Source of the DNA: JBFIHF01 sp964411125
GTDB taxonomy: Bacteria > Myxococcota_A > Bradymonadia > Bradymonadales > Bradymonadaceae
Direction: 5' to 3'
DNA length: 64,000 nt
Assembly: GCA_964411125.1 (NCBI GenBank)
Contig: CAYPJU010000001.1
Location: 1-64,000, forward strand
Part shown: one piece after another, positions 1 through 9,533 of the stretch
Numbering within the stretch: position 1 is the stretch's first letter
Layout: every line of letters starts with the position of its first letter
The notes under the pieces: generated by a model
Database searches by the model: none
What the model was told of the DNA's origin: nothing
The model's input: only the letters and a program-made list of their open reading frames with translations
Program-made: the position numbers and the translations under genes

Positions 1-90
1 GTTCTCGTTCTCGTTCTCGTTCTCGTTCTCGCTCTCGCTCTCGTTCTCGTTCTCGTTCTCGTTCTCGTTCTCGTTCTCGCTCTCGTTCTG
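1..90. repeat. Hexanucleotide microsatellite (gttctc/gctctc) coding for Glu-Asn repeats
   Basis: Fourteen perfect 6-bp units fill positions 1-84: eleven gttctc and three gctctc. A degenerate gttctg follows. Read on the minus strand they encode Glu-Asn with interspersed Glu-Ser. The array continues beyond the left edge, so its full length is unknown. A 6-bp unit keeps the frame, so slippage would change tail length rather than switch the gene off. Confidence 0.95.
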
Positions 91-945
91 GGGGATGCCC
101 ACGGGACCCGGGTCCGGCTTCGGCTTTCGAAAGATCGCCGAGAGCGATTCGTCCTCCAGCGCGTCGAGGCTGCCGGAGGCACGCTGCACGTCGGCGAGCT
201 CGCGGCGAAACTCCTCCAACGTCGTGGTGGTCGCGTCGGGTAGCTCCGGAGCGACGAGGGACGCCATCGGAGCGGGCTCCACGATCTCGAGGCGCGGGCG
301 GCCCTCGCGCCGCTCAGCCGCCGGCGCGGTCGTCAGGGTGATGCCCGCGGGATCGATGCGAAACGTCTCGATCTGCAGGCCACCGGCGTCGGGGATCTTC
401 CATCCACGCGGGATGAAGATCGCCGCGAGGACCAGCAGCAGCGCGTCGACCTCGATCACGCCGTCGCGGATGCTGGTCGTCCCCCAGGGGGCAGCAGCGC
501 AGCCGAGCTCCGCATGGGCGTCCAGCCCCTCCGATGGGTGGAGGACGACGACTCCGCCGTCGGCATGGCCGAATACGGCAAACCCGCTTCCTCGGGCGCC
601 ATCGCTCCACTCGCAGACGATCCGTCCGCGTTCGACGCGCACGACCTCCGCCCCCACCGCCGATGCGAGCCAGCGTTCGAGCGGAGCCGCGGGGACGAAC
701 GCCGCGAGCTCGCTGACCGAACAGCGGCGGTCGCGGAACTGGTTCACGCCCGCCGTGACGTCGAGGGGAAAGCGAAGATCGGGGATCTCCATCTTCAGCC
801 GTTCGACCGTGACCCACTCGGAGACGCGCTCCCCGACCGCGCAGAGATACCCCCGGCCTCGCTCGAATTCGAGGCTCAGGGCGAACGCCGCTGCTGTGTT
901 CGGGGTCGCGATCATGGCGGCATTGTGGACCTTCGCCGCCGTCAT
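1..945 (-). CDS. Hypothetical protein with Glu-Asn repeat tail (3' end beyond left edge)
   Basis: I do not recognise this protein. An open frame on the minus strand runs from an ATG at 945 to the window edge with no stop, so the C-terminus is missing. The first 200 or so residues look globular. The next 60 are Pro/Glu/Asp-rich linker, and the last visible residues are a Glu-Asn/Glu-Ser dipeptide tract encoded by a hexanucleotide repeat. No signal peptide or membrane segment is apparent, so it is probably cytoplasmic. No good ribosome site precedes 945; a second in-frame ATG at 915 fits the start of the conserved-looking part equally well. It diverges from the MFS gene to its right. Confidence 0.6.
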   Translation of the reverse strand, partial: MTAAKVHNAAMIATPNTAAAFALSLEFERGRGYLCAVGERVSEWVTVERLKMEIPDLRFPLDVTAGVNQFRDRRCSVSELAAFVPAAPLERWLASAVGAEVVRVERGRIVCEWSDGARGSGFAVFGHADGGVVVLHPSEGLDAHAELGCAAAPWGTTSIRDGVIEVDALLLVLAAIFIPRGWKIPDAGGLQIETFRIDPAGITLTTAPAAERREGRPRLEIVEPAPMASLVAPELPDATTTTLEEFRRELADVQRASGSLDALEDESLSAIFRKPKPDPGPVGIPQNESENENENENENENESESENENENENEN

Positions 946-1163
946 TGGCAAGCGGGTGGAACCCTGGAGGGAACGTGGCTAATCTGGACGAAACACGACA
1001 CGAGTACGGCATGCACCCTCCCTGGTGATCCACAAGTCGGCCTGACCACGTAGACCCGAGCTCGCCTCCCGCGACGGGGTCGGCGTGGCACACGGGCATT
1101 CCACCCCCTTCGATTCGTTTGTCGGCAACCGCTCTGCAACCAAACGAAGACGTGGAATGAAAC

Positions 1164-2357
1164 GTGAATCTCTGTCCATTCTCGAGTACCCGTCGGGCGA
1201 GCATGCTCGCCGGCGTCTTTCTGCTGATCGAGCTGTTCGACGAGGTCGTCGACGGGCTCTCCAGCTCTGCATGGCCCCTCGTCCGCGACGACCTCGGTCT
1301 GTCGTACGCGGAGATCGGTCTCCTCTTTGCGCTGCCGAATCTCGCAGCCTGGCTTCTCGAACCCCTGATCGGCGTGCTCGCCGACACGTGGCGCCGCTAT
1401 GTTTTGATCGCGCTCGGCGGGCTCGCCTACGCTGCGTCGCTCGTCACGTTCGCGTCGGCGGACGACTTCTGGACGCTCGCCTTTGCGCTGGCGCTCCTCT
1501 ACCCCGCCTCGGGGACGTTCGTGTCGCTGGCGCAGTCCACCTTCGTCGACGAGAGCGCGGGGGACGAGGAGCGGGCGATGGTGAAGTGGACGGTCGCCGG
1601 GAGCATCGGCGTCGCGGTCGGCCCCCTCGTCTTCGCGGCCGCACTGTCGGCCGGCACCGAGTGGCGGACGATCTTCGCCGTCGCGGCGGGGGCTCCCGTC
1701 TTTCTCACGCTGCTCCTCGTCGGGGCGGCACCGCGTTCCCCAACCGTCGACGAACGCCCCCAAGTCGCTGTCGTCGCGAGCGACGCACTGCGGGCACTCT
1801 GCGACGTCGCCCTGCTTCGGTGGCTGGCCGGTTTGCTCGCCGCCGATCTCCTACTCGAAACGTTCGTGAGCTTCTTGGCGCTCTACCTGATGGATTCGGC
1901 AGGGGCAACCCCGCAGATGGCGGCGGTCGCGTTGGCGGTGTGGACGGTCGCCGCGCTCACGGGCGAGTCAGCGTTGATCCTGGTGCTCCGCCGGGTGGAT
2001 GGTCTTCGAATCGTGCGGACGAGCGCGTTCGGGGTGCTCGTCTCGTTTCCCCTCTTCCTGCTGGCAGAGGGTCTCCCCGCGAAACTCGGCCTCCTCGCCC
2101 TGCTCGGGCTCGCGAGCGCGGGGTGGTACTCGGTGTTGAAGGCCCGGTTCTACACCGAGCTCGAGGGTCGGCCGGGGACCGCGATGGCAATCTCGGCGCT
2201 CGTGATCCCGGCCCACGCTGCAGTACCCGCCGGCATGGGCTTGTTCGCGGAGGGGGTGGGGCTCGACCGGGCGCTCTGGATGGTGCTGCTAGCGCCGATC
2301 GTGATGATCGGGCTCACGGGCGCGGTTCGTCAGTCGGAGGCGAGCCGTTCGTTGTAG
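1164..2357 (+). CDS. Major facilitator superfamily transporter
   Basis: A 397-residue polytopic inner-membrane protein, about the usual length for a 12-helix MFS carrier. After an N-terminal helix, the loop between helices 2 and 3 carries GVLADTWRR, matching MFS motif A (G-x3-D-x2-G/W-R-R). Long hydrophobic stretches alternate with short charged loops, and a longer Asp/Glu/Arg linker near residues 185-205 separates the two six-helix halves. The substrate cannot be told from sequence. The listed start is a GTG with a weak GGA upstream; an ATG at 1203 would give a protein 13 residues shorter that begins closer to the first helix. Its last 28 bases overlap the convergent CYTH gene. Confidence 0.85.
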   Translation: MNLCPFSSTRRASMLAGVFLLIELFDEVVDGLSSSAWPLVRDDLGLSYAEIGLLFALPNLAAWLLEPLIGVLADTWRRYVLIALGGLAYAASLVTFASADDFWTLAFALALLYPASGTFVSLAQSTFVDESAGDEERAMVKWTVAGSIGVAVGPLVFAAALSAGTEWRTIFAVAAGAPVFLTLLLVGAAPRSPTVDERPQVAVVASDALRALCDVALLRWLAGLLAADLLLETFVSFLALYLMDSAGATPQMAAVALAVWTVAALTGESALILVLRRVDGLRIVRTSAFGVLVSFPLFLLAEGLPAKLGLLALLGLASAGWYSVLKARFYTELEGRPGTAMAISALVIPAHAAVPAGMGLFAEGVGLDRALWMVLLAPIVMIGLTGAVRQSEASRSL

Positions 2358-2779
2358 TAGCGGGAGTCGCCCGAGACCTCGTCGCCGAGCCAGGCCGGGC
2401 GTTCGAAGCGCTCGTCGGCGGCGTCGAGCTCGATCTCGGCGAGGACGAGGCCCTCGTGGCGGCCTTCGAAGACGTCGACGACCCACTCGTGCCTCCCGAC
2501 CTCGAGGGTGTATCGCGTCTTGGCGACGACGCGGGTTCCACAGAACTGTTCGAGGAGGTCCGCTGCGTCGTCGGTGGGGATGGTCCATTCCCATTCCCCG
2601 CGGGTCACGCCGGTGGTGCGTCCTTTGATGGTGAACCACGCGGTGGCCCCGGCGATGCGCACCCGGAGGGTCGCGTCCGAGGCCCGCATGTAGCCCTGAC
2701 GCATCGAGACGCCCTCGTCGGCGTCGGATCGCCAGTGGTCCGACGCGACGAGGAATTTCCGTTCGATCTCGGTCCCCAT
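2330..2779 (-). CDS. CYTH domain phosphohydrolase/cyclase
   Basis: A 149-residue single-domain CYTH protein. The N-terminus MGTEIERKFLV has the family's ExExK signature, which binds triphosphate and metal. Further conserved positions follow: an RQGY strand near residue 28, an RVR strand, an IKGRT strand near residue 52, a KTRY strand near residue 87, and acidic FEG and EIEL strands that complete the tunnel-shaped active site. Bacterial stand-alone members are usually inorganic triphosphatases, though the fold also includes class IV adenylate cyclases; I favour triphosphatase. It starts 2 bases after the stop of the upstream VWA lipoprotein gene and is probably co-transcribed with it. Its 3' end overlaps the MFS gene by 28 bases. 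Confidence 0.9.
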   Translation of the reverse strand: MGTEIERKFLVASDHWRSDADEGVSMRQGYMRASDATLRVRIAGATAWFTIKGRTTGVTRGEWEWTIPTDDAADLLEQFCGTRVVAKTRYTLEVGRHEWVVDVFEGRHEGLVLAEIELDAADERFERPAWLGDEVSGDSRYYNERLASD

Positions 2780-2781
2780 GC

Positions 2782-4578
2782 TCAGTTGGGGAGGCAGACG
2801 CCGGGGGAGGCCGCCGAGCCGGAACAGGAGCCGCTACAGCAGTCGTCTGACGTCACACAGGCGACCTCGTTCGGCCGGCACTCCGCGGTGCAGACCCCGG
2901 CGTTGCAGGTTCCGCCGCAGCAATCGGCGGTCGAACTGCAGGTGTTGCCGAGCACCTGACAGGCGGGACACCCCTCATCGATCTGGCCGTCCATGTCGTT
3001 GTCGATCCCGTCGCAGCGCTCGGGATCTCCGCCACCTCCAGTGGTGCAGACGTTCTCGTCGACCTGACCGTCGCAGTCGTTGTCGCGTCCGTCGCAGATC
3101 TCCGTGGTCGCCTGGCACGCGTCGGGCTCGACGCAGGTGATGTCGACCCGAATCCGTTTCTGCGAGGGGTCCGGCGCATTCTTGATGTCGTCGCAGGCGG
3201 CGCCGTGCAGAGACACGAGCTGGGCGAACGGGTCGAAAGTGTAGCCGTTGGCCGGGTCCTGGGCGATCGGTCGGCCGTCCACGCTGACGAACATCTGGTC
3301 CATGTCGGCCGGAACGTTGCTGAGCTGGTAGTCACACGAGACGATCTGCTCCTTGATCTGCTGCACGACGTTCACGAGGTCGGCGGCGTTGTTCGCGGTG
3401 TAGAAGCGGTCGGGGCCGGGTGCGTCGGTCCCGCCGGCCGCGGCGATCGCGTCGAGGTTCGCCGGGTCGGCGCCCGAGATGAAGCCGACCACGAAGACCG
3501 GGATGCCGGCGTTCGACAGGCGCTGCGCCGCGGCGACCGCCTCGGGCTGAGCCTCGACGCGAAGGTTCACCGGGCTGCCCGAATCGCAGGCAACCGTCGG
3601 ATCACCGTCGGTGATCAGGATGACGCCCTTGGGACGCCGGGAATCGTAGGGATCACCGGCATCGGTCAGCATCCCCTGATCGAGGACCGAGTTGAGCGCG
3701 AATCCGGTCGGCGTGTTACCCAGGGCGTTGATCCCCGCGGCGGCTGCTTTGAGTTCGTTGGCGCTGTTGGACGCGACGGGGAGGTGCTGTTTCGTCGTGC
3801 ACGTCGATCCGGACGAACCCTGGAACGGGAACTGAGACAGCCCGAGCCGTGCGTCCATCGCGAGGTTGTCGGCGATGATGTCGATCGCGTCCTTCGCCGT
3901 GTCGATGGGCCAGGGGCGTGGGCGATTCGGCTCGAGCTCGTTCGCCATCGAGCCCGAAGCGTCGAGCATGAGGACGACGGAGGGCTCGATCGTCGTGACG
4001 TCGGGGCGGAACTCCTCGGACTGGCAAATCTCGCCCGTGTAATCGGGGTCGCAGACGTTGCCGACGCCGTCGCCGTCCGCGTCGGACTGGCCGGCGTTCG
4101 AGTCGTTCGCGCAGTTGTCGCAAGCGTCACCCACACCATCGAGGTCCGCATCGGATTGGTCCGGGTTCGCGACGTCGACGCAGTTGTCCGCGATGTCAGG
4201 TCGACCGTCGCCATCCGCATCGGGCGCCGCGGGGTCTTCGCACACGTCGCCCAGCCCGTTGCCGTCCGTGTCGGTCTGATCGAAGTTGGCGGTGTTCAGG
4301 CAGTTGTCGCACCGGTCACCGACGCCGTCGAGGTCAGCGTCTTCCTGCAGCGGATTGAACGCCTGCGGGCAGTTGTCGTCGCGATCGATCACTCCGTCGC
4401 CGTCCGAGTCGACCAGGTTCGCCGACGGATTGGCCGGCGGCCGCTGCGTCTCGATCGTGGGAACGTCGTCTTCCCCGTCGTCCATCCCCACGACCGCCAT
4501 CCCGGAGTCCGCACAGCTTCCGCAGCCACCCGCTGCGAGTAGAACGAGGATGAGGGAGAGTCTTCGAAGCGTCTTCAT
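2782..4578 (-). CDS. VWA-domain lipoprotein with thrombospondin type 3 repeats and Cys-rich tail
   Basis: A 598-residue exported lipoprotein. The N-terminal signal peptide ends in a lipobox (LAAGGC, Cys near 19). Residues about 45-160 carry five thrombospondin type 3 calcium-binding repeats of the D-x-D-x-D-G-x2-D-x2-DNC type. A von Willebrand A domain follows, with its metal-site motif DASGSMA near residue 205. Near residue 500 are two CDG-x-DNDCDG-type putative metal-binding motifs, and the last 60 residues have closely spaced CC pairs. These parts suggest a calcium-stabilised surface protein involved in adhesion or matrix contact; the partner is unknown. The ATG at 4578 was chosen because the signal peptide begins there; the frame stays open upstream only because it is antisense to uvrA. 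A similar protein is encoded at 48629-50158. Confidence 0.88.
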   Translation of the reverse strand: MKTLRRLSLILVLLAAGGCGSCADSGMAVVGMDDGEDDVPTIETQRPPANPSANLVDSDGDGVIDRDDNCPQAFNPLQEDADLDGVGDRCDNCLNTANFDQTDTDGNGLGDVCEDPAAPDADGDGRPDIADNCVDVANPDQSDADLDGVGDACDNCANDSNAGQSDADGDGVGNVCDPDYTGEICQSEEFRPDVTTIEPSVVLMLDASGSMANELEPNRPRPWPIDTAKDAIDIIADNLAMDARLGLSQFPFQGSSGSTCTTKQHLPVASNSANELKAAAAGINALGNTPTGFALNSVLDQGMLTDAGDPYDSRRPKGVILITDGDPTVACDSGSPVNLRVEAQPEAVAAAQRLSNAGIPVFVVGFISGADPANLDAIAAAGGTDAPGPDRFYTANNAADLVNVVQQIKEQIVSCDYQLSNVPADMDQMFVSVDGRPIAQDPANGYTFDPFAQLVSLHGAACDDIKNAPDPSQKRIRVDITCVEPDACQATTEICDGRDNDCDGQVDENVCTTGGGGDPERCDGIDNDMDGQIDEGCPACQVLGNTCSSTADCCGGTCNAGVCTAECRPNEVACVTSDDCCSGSCSGSAASPGVCLPN

Positions 4579-4902
4579 GTCTTGTCTGCCGTTGTACTGG
4601 TCACCACACCTGTGCCATCGATGCATCGCAACGGCCGTGCCAGCCATTTCGCTCGCGAGTGTTTCTGCCCCAACCCTGCACGCAGCAAGAGGATCGGGGC
4701 CGCATCGCTCACCGAGGCTTCGGGGGCTGATCGAGGAGCCGGTGCCACAGATGGGGCCTTCGACTGGAAGGTTCAGTTGCCGGACGCGCAACCGAACGCG
4801 GCCTGCGGCATCCCAGACCAGCCCTGCGCACGACAGCGCTTGCAAGGAATAGCGACCCGGGTACATTCGTTCAGTTGTCTCGCCAGGCGAGAAGCGAGAG
4901 TT
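4579..4902. other. Intergenic region between divergent VWA gene and uvrA
   Basis: 324 bases lie between two divergent starts. The part nearest uvrA holds a promoter-like pair and a LexA-box-like motif (listed separately). The left part presumably carries the promoter of the VWA lipoprotein gene, but I see no convincing -35/-10 pair there. Confidence 0.6.
4840..4875 (+). promoter_or_regulatory. Candidate uvrA promoter overlapped by a LexA-like box
   Basis: TTGCAA at 4840-4845 and TACATT at 4862-4867, 16 bases apart, form a plausible -35/-10 pair ahead of the uvrA ATG at 4903. Positions 4859-4875 match 14 of 17 positions of the Myxococcus xanthus LexA motif as I recall it (CTRHAMRYBYGTTCAGS); the mismatches are at both ends. 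The match includes the whole GTTCAG core and overlaps the -10, as expected for SOS repression. The promoter is inferred from sequence only. Confidence 0.45.
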
Positions 4903-7764
4903 ATGGCCATTCCGAAAACGAAACCGTCCCCTCAGCCCCTCTCCCCACGGGAGGCGATCACCGTCCGGGGGGCGAGAGAGCACAATCTCGCGAACGTCGA
5001 CGTGGTCATCCCGAAGCGCAAGTTGGTCGTCTTCACCGGACCGAGCGGCAGTGGGAAATCGAGCCTCGCCTTCGACACCATCTACGCCGAGGGACGGCGG
5101 CGGTACGTCGAGAGCCTGTCGACCTACGCTCGGCAGTTCCTGGGGACGATGGAGAAGCCCGATTTCGACCAGATCATGGGGCTCAGTCCGACGATCTCCA
5201 TCGAGCAGAAGACGGGGAGCCACAACTCGCGCTCGACCGTCGGGACCGTCACCGAGGTGTGGGACCACGTGCGCGTTCTTTGGGCGCAGTTGGGCCTGCA
5301 GCGCTGCTACAAATGCGGCGAACCCGTCACTTCGATGTCCGTCGAAGCGATCGTGGAGCAGATCGCTTCCCTCCCCGAGCGCACCAAATACTTGCTCCTG
5401 GCCCCGCTCGTGCGGAACCGCAAAGGGGAGTTCAAAGACGTCTTCGAGCGGCTCCGGAAGGCTGGATTCGGTCGCGTTCGCATCGACGGCCAGGTCGAGG
5501 AGCTGCATTCGGTCGACAAGCTGGAGCGCAACAAGAAGCACGACATCGAGGTGGTGGTCGATCGCTTGATCGCGAAGCCGGGCACCGAATCCCGTATTGC
5601 CGAAGCCGTCGAGCGGGCTCTCGTCGCTGGCGACGGAAGGGTGGTCCTCGCGGTCCCCGAACAGGGAGGCGAAGAGGGCTGGGAGCGGCTCTTCAGCCGC
5701 GACCGGAGCTGCAACGACTGCGGCATCAGTTATCCTGAGCTCACGCACCAGAGCTTCTCGTTCAACAGCCCGCTCGGCATGTGCCCCTCTTGCAAGGGGA
5801 TCGGGACCCGTCCCGAGCTCGACCCGAGCCTCTTCGTGGTCGATCGCAGCAAGTCGATCCGGCTCGGAGGGATCGCGGTCATCGGACCGGCGCCCGACGA
5901 GCGCGGGTGGAAGAGCTTCAGCGCAAAGAAGGACGCCGAACCGATCTGGGAGAAGCTCCTCGAGCTCCACGAGGCGGGGCGGATCGACCTCGACCAGTCG
6001 TGGGAAGAGCTCTCGGCCGACGACCGCGCCTACCTTCTCGATGGCGACAAGGACACCGAGATCCCGTTCGGCGGGCTGGCCTACCTGGTCGAACGAGCGT
6101 GGAAGAAGTCGCGCCGGAACGCGGCGCGAGACCACTTCAACGAATTCGTCGACGAGCGGACATGCACGGCGTGCGACGGCTCGCGCCTTCGTCGCGAGAG
6201 CCGCGCCGTCGAGTTTCACGGGATGAGCGCTGCCGAACTCGACGACACCAACATCGTGCAGCTCCGCGAGATCTTCGACGGCCTCCGGCTGCAGGGCCGC
6301 GAGGCGAGAATTGGTGAGGAGCTCGTCGCGGAGATTCGCCAGCGCCTGCAGTTTCTGGAAGAGGTCGGGCTGGGCTATCTCTCGCTCGGGCGAGCGGCTG
6401 CCACGCTCTCGGGCGGCGAATCGCAACGGATCCGGCTCGCGTCGCAGCTCGGGAGCAAGCTCGCCGGCATCCTCTACATCCTCGACGAGCCTTCGATCGG
6501 GCTCCATCAACGCGACAACCGTCGACTCCTCGACACGCTGCGGGAGCTCTGCGACCGCGGAAACTCGGTGCTCGTCGTCGAGCACGACCGCGAGACGATG
6601 GAGATCGCCGACTTCGTCGTCGACTTCGGCCCCGGCGCCGGAAGACACGGGGGGCGGATCGTCTCTGCCGGCACGCCTGCGGAGATCGCCGCCGACCCCG
6701 CGTCGATCACGGGCGACTACCTCGCGGGGCGACGAGCGCTCGACACTCCGGAGAAGCGTCGCGATGGCAGCGGCGAGAGCATCGAAATCCGTGGGGCGCG
6801 GCACAACAACCTGCGCTCCGTGGACGTCGACATCCCGATCGGCAAGTTCGTCTGCGTGACGGGCGTGTCGGGTGCCGGAAAGAGCACCCTGGTCAACGAC
6901 ATCCTCTACCCGGCGGTCGCTCGGCACGTCTTCGTCAAGCACAGGACGGTGGGGGAGGTCGACTCGATCGATGGACTCGACGCCTTCGACAAAGTCATCG
7001 AGATCGACCAGACGCCGATTGGACGAACCCCGCGCAGCAATCCCGCGACCTACACCAAGGTGTTCGACCACATCCGCGAGATGTTCGCGAACTTACCAGA
7101 GGCCCGGATGTACGGCTTCGATCGCGGGCGTTTCAGCTTCAACGTCGCCGGCGGCCGCTGCGAAGAATGCAAGGGCGGCGGACAGAAGAAAATCGAGATG
7201 AACTTCCTCGCCGATGTGTACGTGCCGTGCGAAGTCTGCCTCGGGCAGCGCTTCAACCACACCACGCTGATGGTGAAGTACAAGGGAAAGAGCATCTCCG
7301 ACGTTCTCGACATGACGATCGCCGAGGCCCACGAGTTCTTCCACGCACATCCGAAGATCCGGCGGATTCTCGGTACGTTGGTCGACGTCGGGCTCGACTA
7401 TCTGCAGTTGGGGCAATCGTCCACGACCCTTTCGGGAGGCGAAGCTCAGCGGATCAAGCTGTCGAGGGAGCTCGCGAAGATCGCCACCGGAGACACCCTC
7501 TACATTCTCGACGAACCGTCGACGGGCCTGCACTTCGACGACGTCCGCCGGCTCCTCGGCGTCATCGATCAGCTCGTCGATGCCGGGAACACCGTCGTGA
7601 TGATCGAGCACAACCTCGACATCATCAAAGCGGCCGACTGGATCATCGACATGGGCCCCGAGGGGGGCGACGGCGGCGGCTGGCTCATCGCCGAAGGAAC
7701 ACCCGAAGACGTCGCGAAGGTGGAGGCGTCCCACACCGGACGGTTCCTCGCCGAGATCCTGTAG
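4903..7764 (+). CDS. uvrA: Excinuclease ABC subunit A
   Basis: UvrA is the damage-recognition ATPase of nucleotide excision repair; it loads UvrB on lesions. The 953-residue product has the full tandem ABC layout: Walker [10 protein letters not shown] (Lys52), a zinc module with Cys pairs near residues 269 and 293, ABC signature LSGGESQRI near 503, second Walker [10 protein letters not shown] (Lys660), the second zinc module CEEC...CEVC near 753-778, and second signature LSGGEAQRI near 843. Length is normal for the family. The start is the ATG at 4903, preceded by GAAGCGAGAG; the frame is open further upstream but lacks UvrA similarity there. A LexA-like box upstream suggests SOS control. lipA and thiE follow on the same strand. 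Confidence 0.97.
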   Translation: MAIPKTKPSPQPLSPREAITVRGAREHNLANVDVVIPKRKLVVFTGPSGSGKSSLAFDTIYAEGRRRYVESLSTYARQFLGTMEKPDFDQIMGLSPTISIEQKTGSHNSRSTVGTVTEVWDHVRVLWAQLGLQRCYKCGEPVTSMSVEAIVEQIASLPERTKYLLLAPLVRNRKGEFKDVFERLRKAGFGRVRIDGQVEELHSVDKLERNKKHDIEVVVDRLIAKPGTESRIAEAVERALVAGDGRVVLAVPEQGGEEGWERLFSRDRSCNDCGISYPELTHQSFSFNSPLGMCPSCKGIGTRPELDPSLFVVDRSKSIRLGGIAVIGPAPDERGWKSFSAKKDAEPIWEKLLELHEAGRIDLDQSWEELSADDRAYLLDGDKDTEIPFGGLAYLVERAWKKSRRNAARDHFNEFVDERTCTACDGSRLRRESRAVEFHGMSAAELDDTNIVQLREIFDGLRLQGREARIGEELVAEIRQRLQFLEEVGLGYLSLGRAAATLSGGESQRIRLASQLGSKLAGILYILDEPSIGLHQRDNRRLLDTLRELCDRGNSVLVVEHDRETMEIADFVVDFGPGAGRHGGRIVSAGTPAEIAADPASITGDYLAGRRALDTPEKRRDGSGESIEIRGARHNNLRSVDVDIPIGKFVCVTGVSGAGKSTLVNDILYPAVARHVFVKHRTVGEVDSIDGLDAFDKVIEIDQTPIGRTPRSNPATYTKVFDHIREMFANLPEARMYGFDRGRFSFNVAGGRCEECKGGGQKKIEMNFLADVYVPCEVCLGQRFNHTTLMVKYKGKSISDVLDMTIAEAHEFFHAHPKIRRILGTLVDVGLDYLQLGQSSTTLSGGEAQRIKLSRELAKIATGDTLYILDEPSTGLHFDDVRRLLGVIDQLVDAGNTVVMIEHNLDIIKAADWIIDMGPEGGDGGGWLIAEGTPEDVAKVEASHTGRFLAEIL

Positions 7765-7882
7765 TCGGCGAGAGCGGGCCCGGCGGTGTTGAGTTTGCCG
7801 CCCGCCGTTGCTACGAAGTCCCGGCCCGTGGAACTTCGCACGTCGCTCGGCATCCCACGTACGGCCCCAAAGAGGACTTCCC

Positions 7883-8863
7883 GTGAAGCGCATCTCCCTA
7901 CCGATCATCGAACCCCGCGTGGAAGCTCGCGGCGACGAACGCGTCTCCGGACCGGCACGGCCGGATCTCAAGTTTCGTGAGGACGAGGCGGGCCCGCGTC
8001 CGAAGTGGATCCGCATGCGGATGTCCTTCAACAAGAGCTACTTCGAGACGCAGGAGCTCGTCCAGAAAGCGAAGCTCCACACGATCTGCGAGAGCGGGCA
8101 GTGCCCCAACATCATCGAATGCTGGAGCCGCAAATCGCTCACGATGATGATCCTCGGCAACATCTGCACGAGGAGCTGTGGTTTCTGCGACGTACAGACC
8201 GGCCGTCCCGGCGCCGTCGATTCCGAGGAGCCGAAGCGGGTCGCCGAGACGCTGGCGAGCCTCGAGCTCAACTACGTCGTCATCACGAGCGTCGACCGCG
8301 ATGACCTCCCCGATGGCGGAGCCGAAATCTGGGCAGAGACGATCCGGCGCTGCAAAGAGCTCGCCCCGCAGATGGGCGTCGAGGTATTGACCCCCGACTT
8401 CAAGGGCGACCTCGATGACGTTCGAACCGTTCTCGATGCTCGGCCCGACTGCTTCGCCCACAACATCGAGACCGTCGCGGAGCTGCATCGCGTCGTCCGA
8501 CCCCAGGCGGACTACGAGCGCAGCCTCGCCGTGCTCCACGCTTCCGCCCAGGACGGCCGTGCACTCACGAAGAGTGGCATCATGCTCGGGCTCGGAGAGA
8601 CCAACGAGCAGGTTTTGCGCACGATGGAAGACCTGTGCGAAGCGGGGGTTCAGGTCCTCAACCTCGGGCAGTATCTCCGCCCCTCGAAGCGCCATCTGCC
8701 CGTAATGCGTTGGGTCCACCCCGACGAGTTCGACATGTTCGCCGAAAAGGGACACGAGATGGGCTTCGAACACGTCGAAGCTGGCCCTCTCGTCCGTTCG
8801 AGCTACCGTGCCGATCAGCAGGCCGAGATCGTCGCACGCAAGCGCGGCGAGGCTGCCGAGTGA
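7883..8863 (+). CDS. lipA: Lipoyl synthase
   Basis: A radical SAM enzyme that inserts two sulfurs into protein-bound octanoyl groups to make lipoyl cofactors. Both iron-sulfur sites are visible: the auxiliary cluster ligands Cys69, Cys74 and Cys80 (CESGQCPNIIEC) and the SAM cluster ligands Cys95, Cys99 and Cys102 (CTRSCGFC). The C-terminal PLVRSSYRA contains the RSSY motif typical of the family. The 326-residue length is usual. I chose the GTG at 7883 because AGAGGAC lies just upstream and the codons before it do not resemble LipA. The stop overlaps the thiE start by 4 bases, so translation is probably coupled. Confidence 0.97.
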   Translation: MKRISLPIIEPRVEARGDERVSGPARPDLKFREDEAGPRPKWIRMRMSFNKSYFETQELVQKAKLHTICESGQCPNIIECWSRKSLTMMILGNICTRSCGFCDVQTGRPGAVDSEEPKRVAETLASLELNYVVITSVDRDDLPDGGAEIWAETIRRCKELAPQMGVEVLTPDFKGDLDDVRTVLDARPDCFAHNIETVAELHRVVRPQADYERSLAVLHASAQDGRALTKSGIMLGLGETNEQVLRTMEDLCEAGVQVLNLGQYLRPSKRHLPVMRWVHPDEFDMFAEKGHEMGFEHVEAGPLVRSSYRADQQAEIVARKRGEAAE

Positions 8864-9477
8864 AGTCGGGCGTCTATGTCGTCGTCGATCCGACGAAGCT
8901 CGTCGCGCCCCGGACGGTCCACGATGTCGCTGCCGCCGCGCTGCAGGGCGGGGCGGTCGCCATTCAGCTGCGTGACAAGGTCGGCTCGGCGCGCGAAATC
9001 CTCGCGCAGGCCGATACGCTCCGGCGTCTCTGCCGCCGCCACGACGCCCTCTTCATCGTCAACGATCGAGTCGACCTCGCGCTCGCGGCGGACGCCGACG
9101 GTGTCCACCTCGGCCCACACGACCTCTCCGTCGCCGACGCGCGACGAATCGCGCCCCATCTGCTGATCGGAGCTTCCGCCGGGACCCTGGACGCGGCCAT
9201 CGAAGCGCAGCGAGCCGGTGCCGATTACCTCGGCGCCGGAGCCGTCTTCGATGCCAGCAGCTCCAAGCCCGACGCCGTCCACGACCGCGGCGTCGACGCC
9301 ATCCGGGACATCGTGGAAGCCGTCGATCTTCCCGTCGTCGCGATCGGCGGCATCACGCTCGAGAACGCCGCTCAGGCATGGTCCACCGGAGCCACCGCCC
9401 TCGCCGTGATTCGAGCGGTCGGCGCACATCCGGACCCTGCCCGGGCGGTTCGCCTCCTCGCTGCAGCGCGCGGCTGA
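8860..9477 (+). CDS. thiE: Thiamine-phosphate synthase
   Basis: ThiE joins the thiazole and pyrimidine phosphates to form thiamine phosphate. The 205-residue (beta/alpha)8 protein shows the family landmarks: QLRDK near residue 34, VNDR-VDLALAADADGVHLG near 67-86, GASAGT near 106, GADYLGAGAVF near 122, and AIGGIT near 158. It begins with a GTG that shares four bases (GTGA) with the lipA stop codon. The pairing with lipA puts two cofactor genes in one transcript; no other thi gene or THI-box riboswitch is seen here. The usual threonines after GAGAVF are replaced by ASSSK, a mild variation. It ends before a terminator shared with the convergent minus-strand genes. Confidence 0.93.
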   Translation: MKSGVYVVVDPTKLVAPRTVHDVAAAALQGGAVAIQLRDKVGSAREILAQADTLRRLCRRHDALFIVNDRVDLALAADADGVHLGPHDLSVADARRIAPHLLIGASAGTLDAAIEAQRAGADYLGAGAVFDASSSKPDAVHDRGVDAIRDIVEAVDLPVVAIGGITLENAAQAWSTGATALAVIRAVGAHPDPARAVRLLAAARG

Positions 9478-9481
9478 AGAC

Positions 9482-9512
9482 AAAAAAGAGCCCCGCCGCA
9501 GGGCGACGGGGC
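9482..9512 (-). terminator. Rho-independent terminator of the DUF1328/RHH transcript
   Basis: GCCCCG (9490-9495) pairs with CGGGGC (9507-9512). On the minus strand the stem is followed by six T residues (complement of 9482-9487), the classic layout for transcripts ending after the gene at 9534. It may also stop thiE transcription from the other side, but no T tract is present in that direction. Confidence 0.75.
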
Positions 9513-9533
9513 CGTGGTTCGATTCTCAGTCTC

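Noticed and set aside
1085..2959. 624-codon plus-strand frame
   Set aside because: Its product is almost all Arg, Gly, Ala and Pro, and it overlaps the clear MFS and CYTH genes; it is an out-of-frame shadow in high-GC DNA.
4579..7071. 5' extension of the VWA lipoprotein frame across uvrA
   Set aside because: The extension is antisense to uvrA and lacks protein-like features; a signal peptide with lipobox begins at the ATG at 4578.
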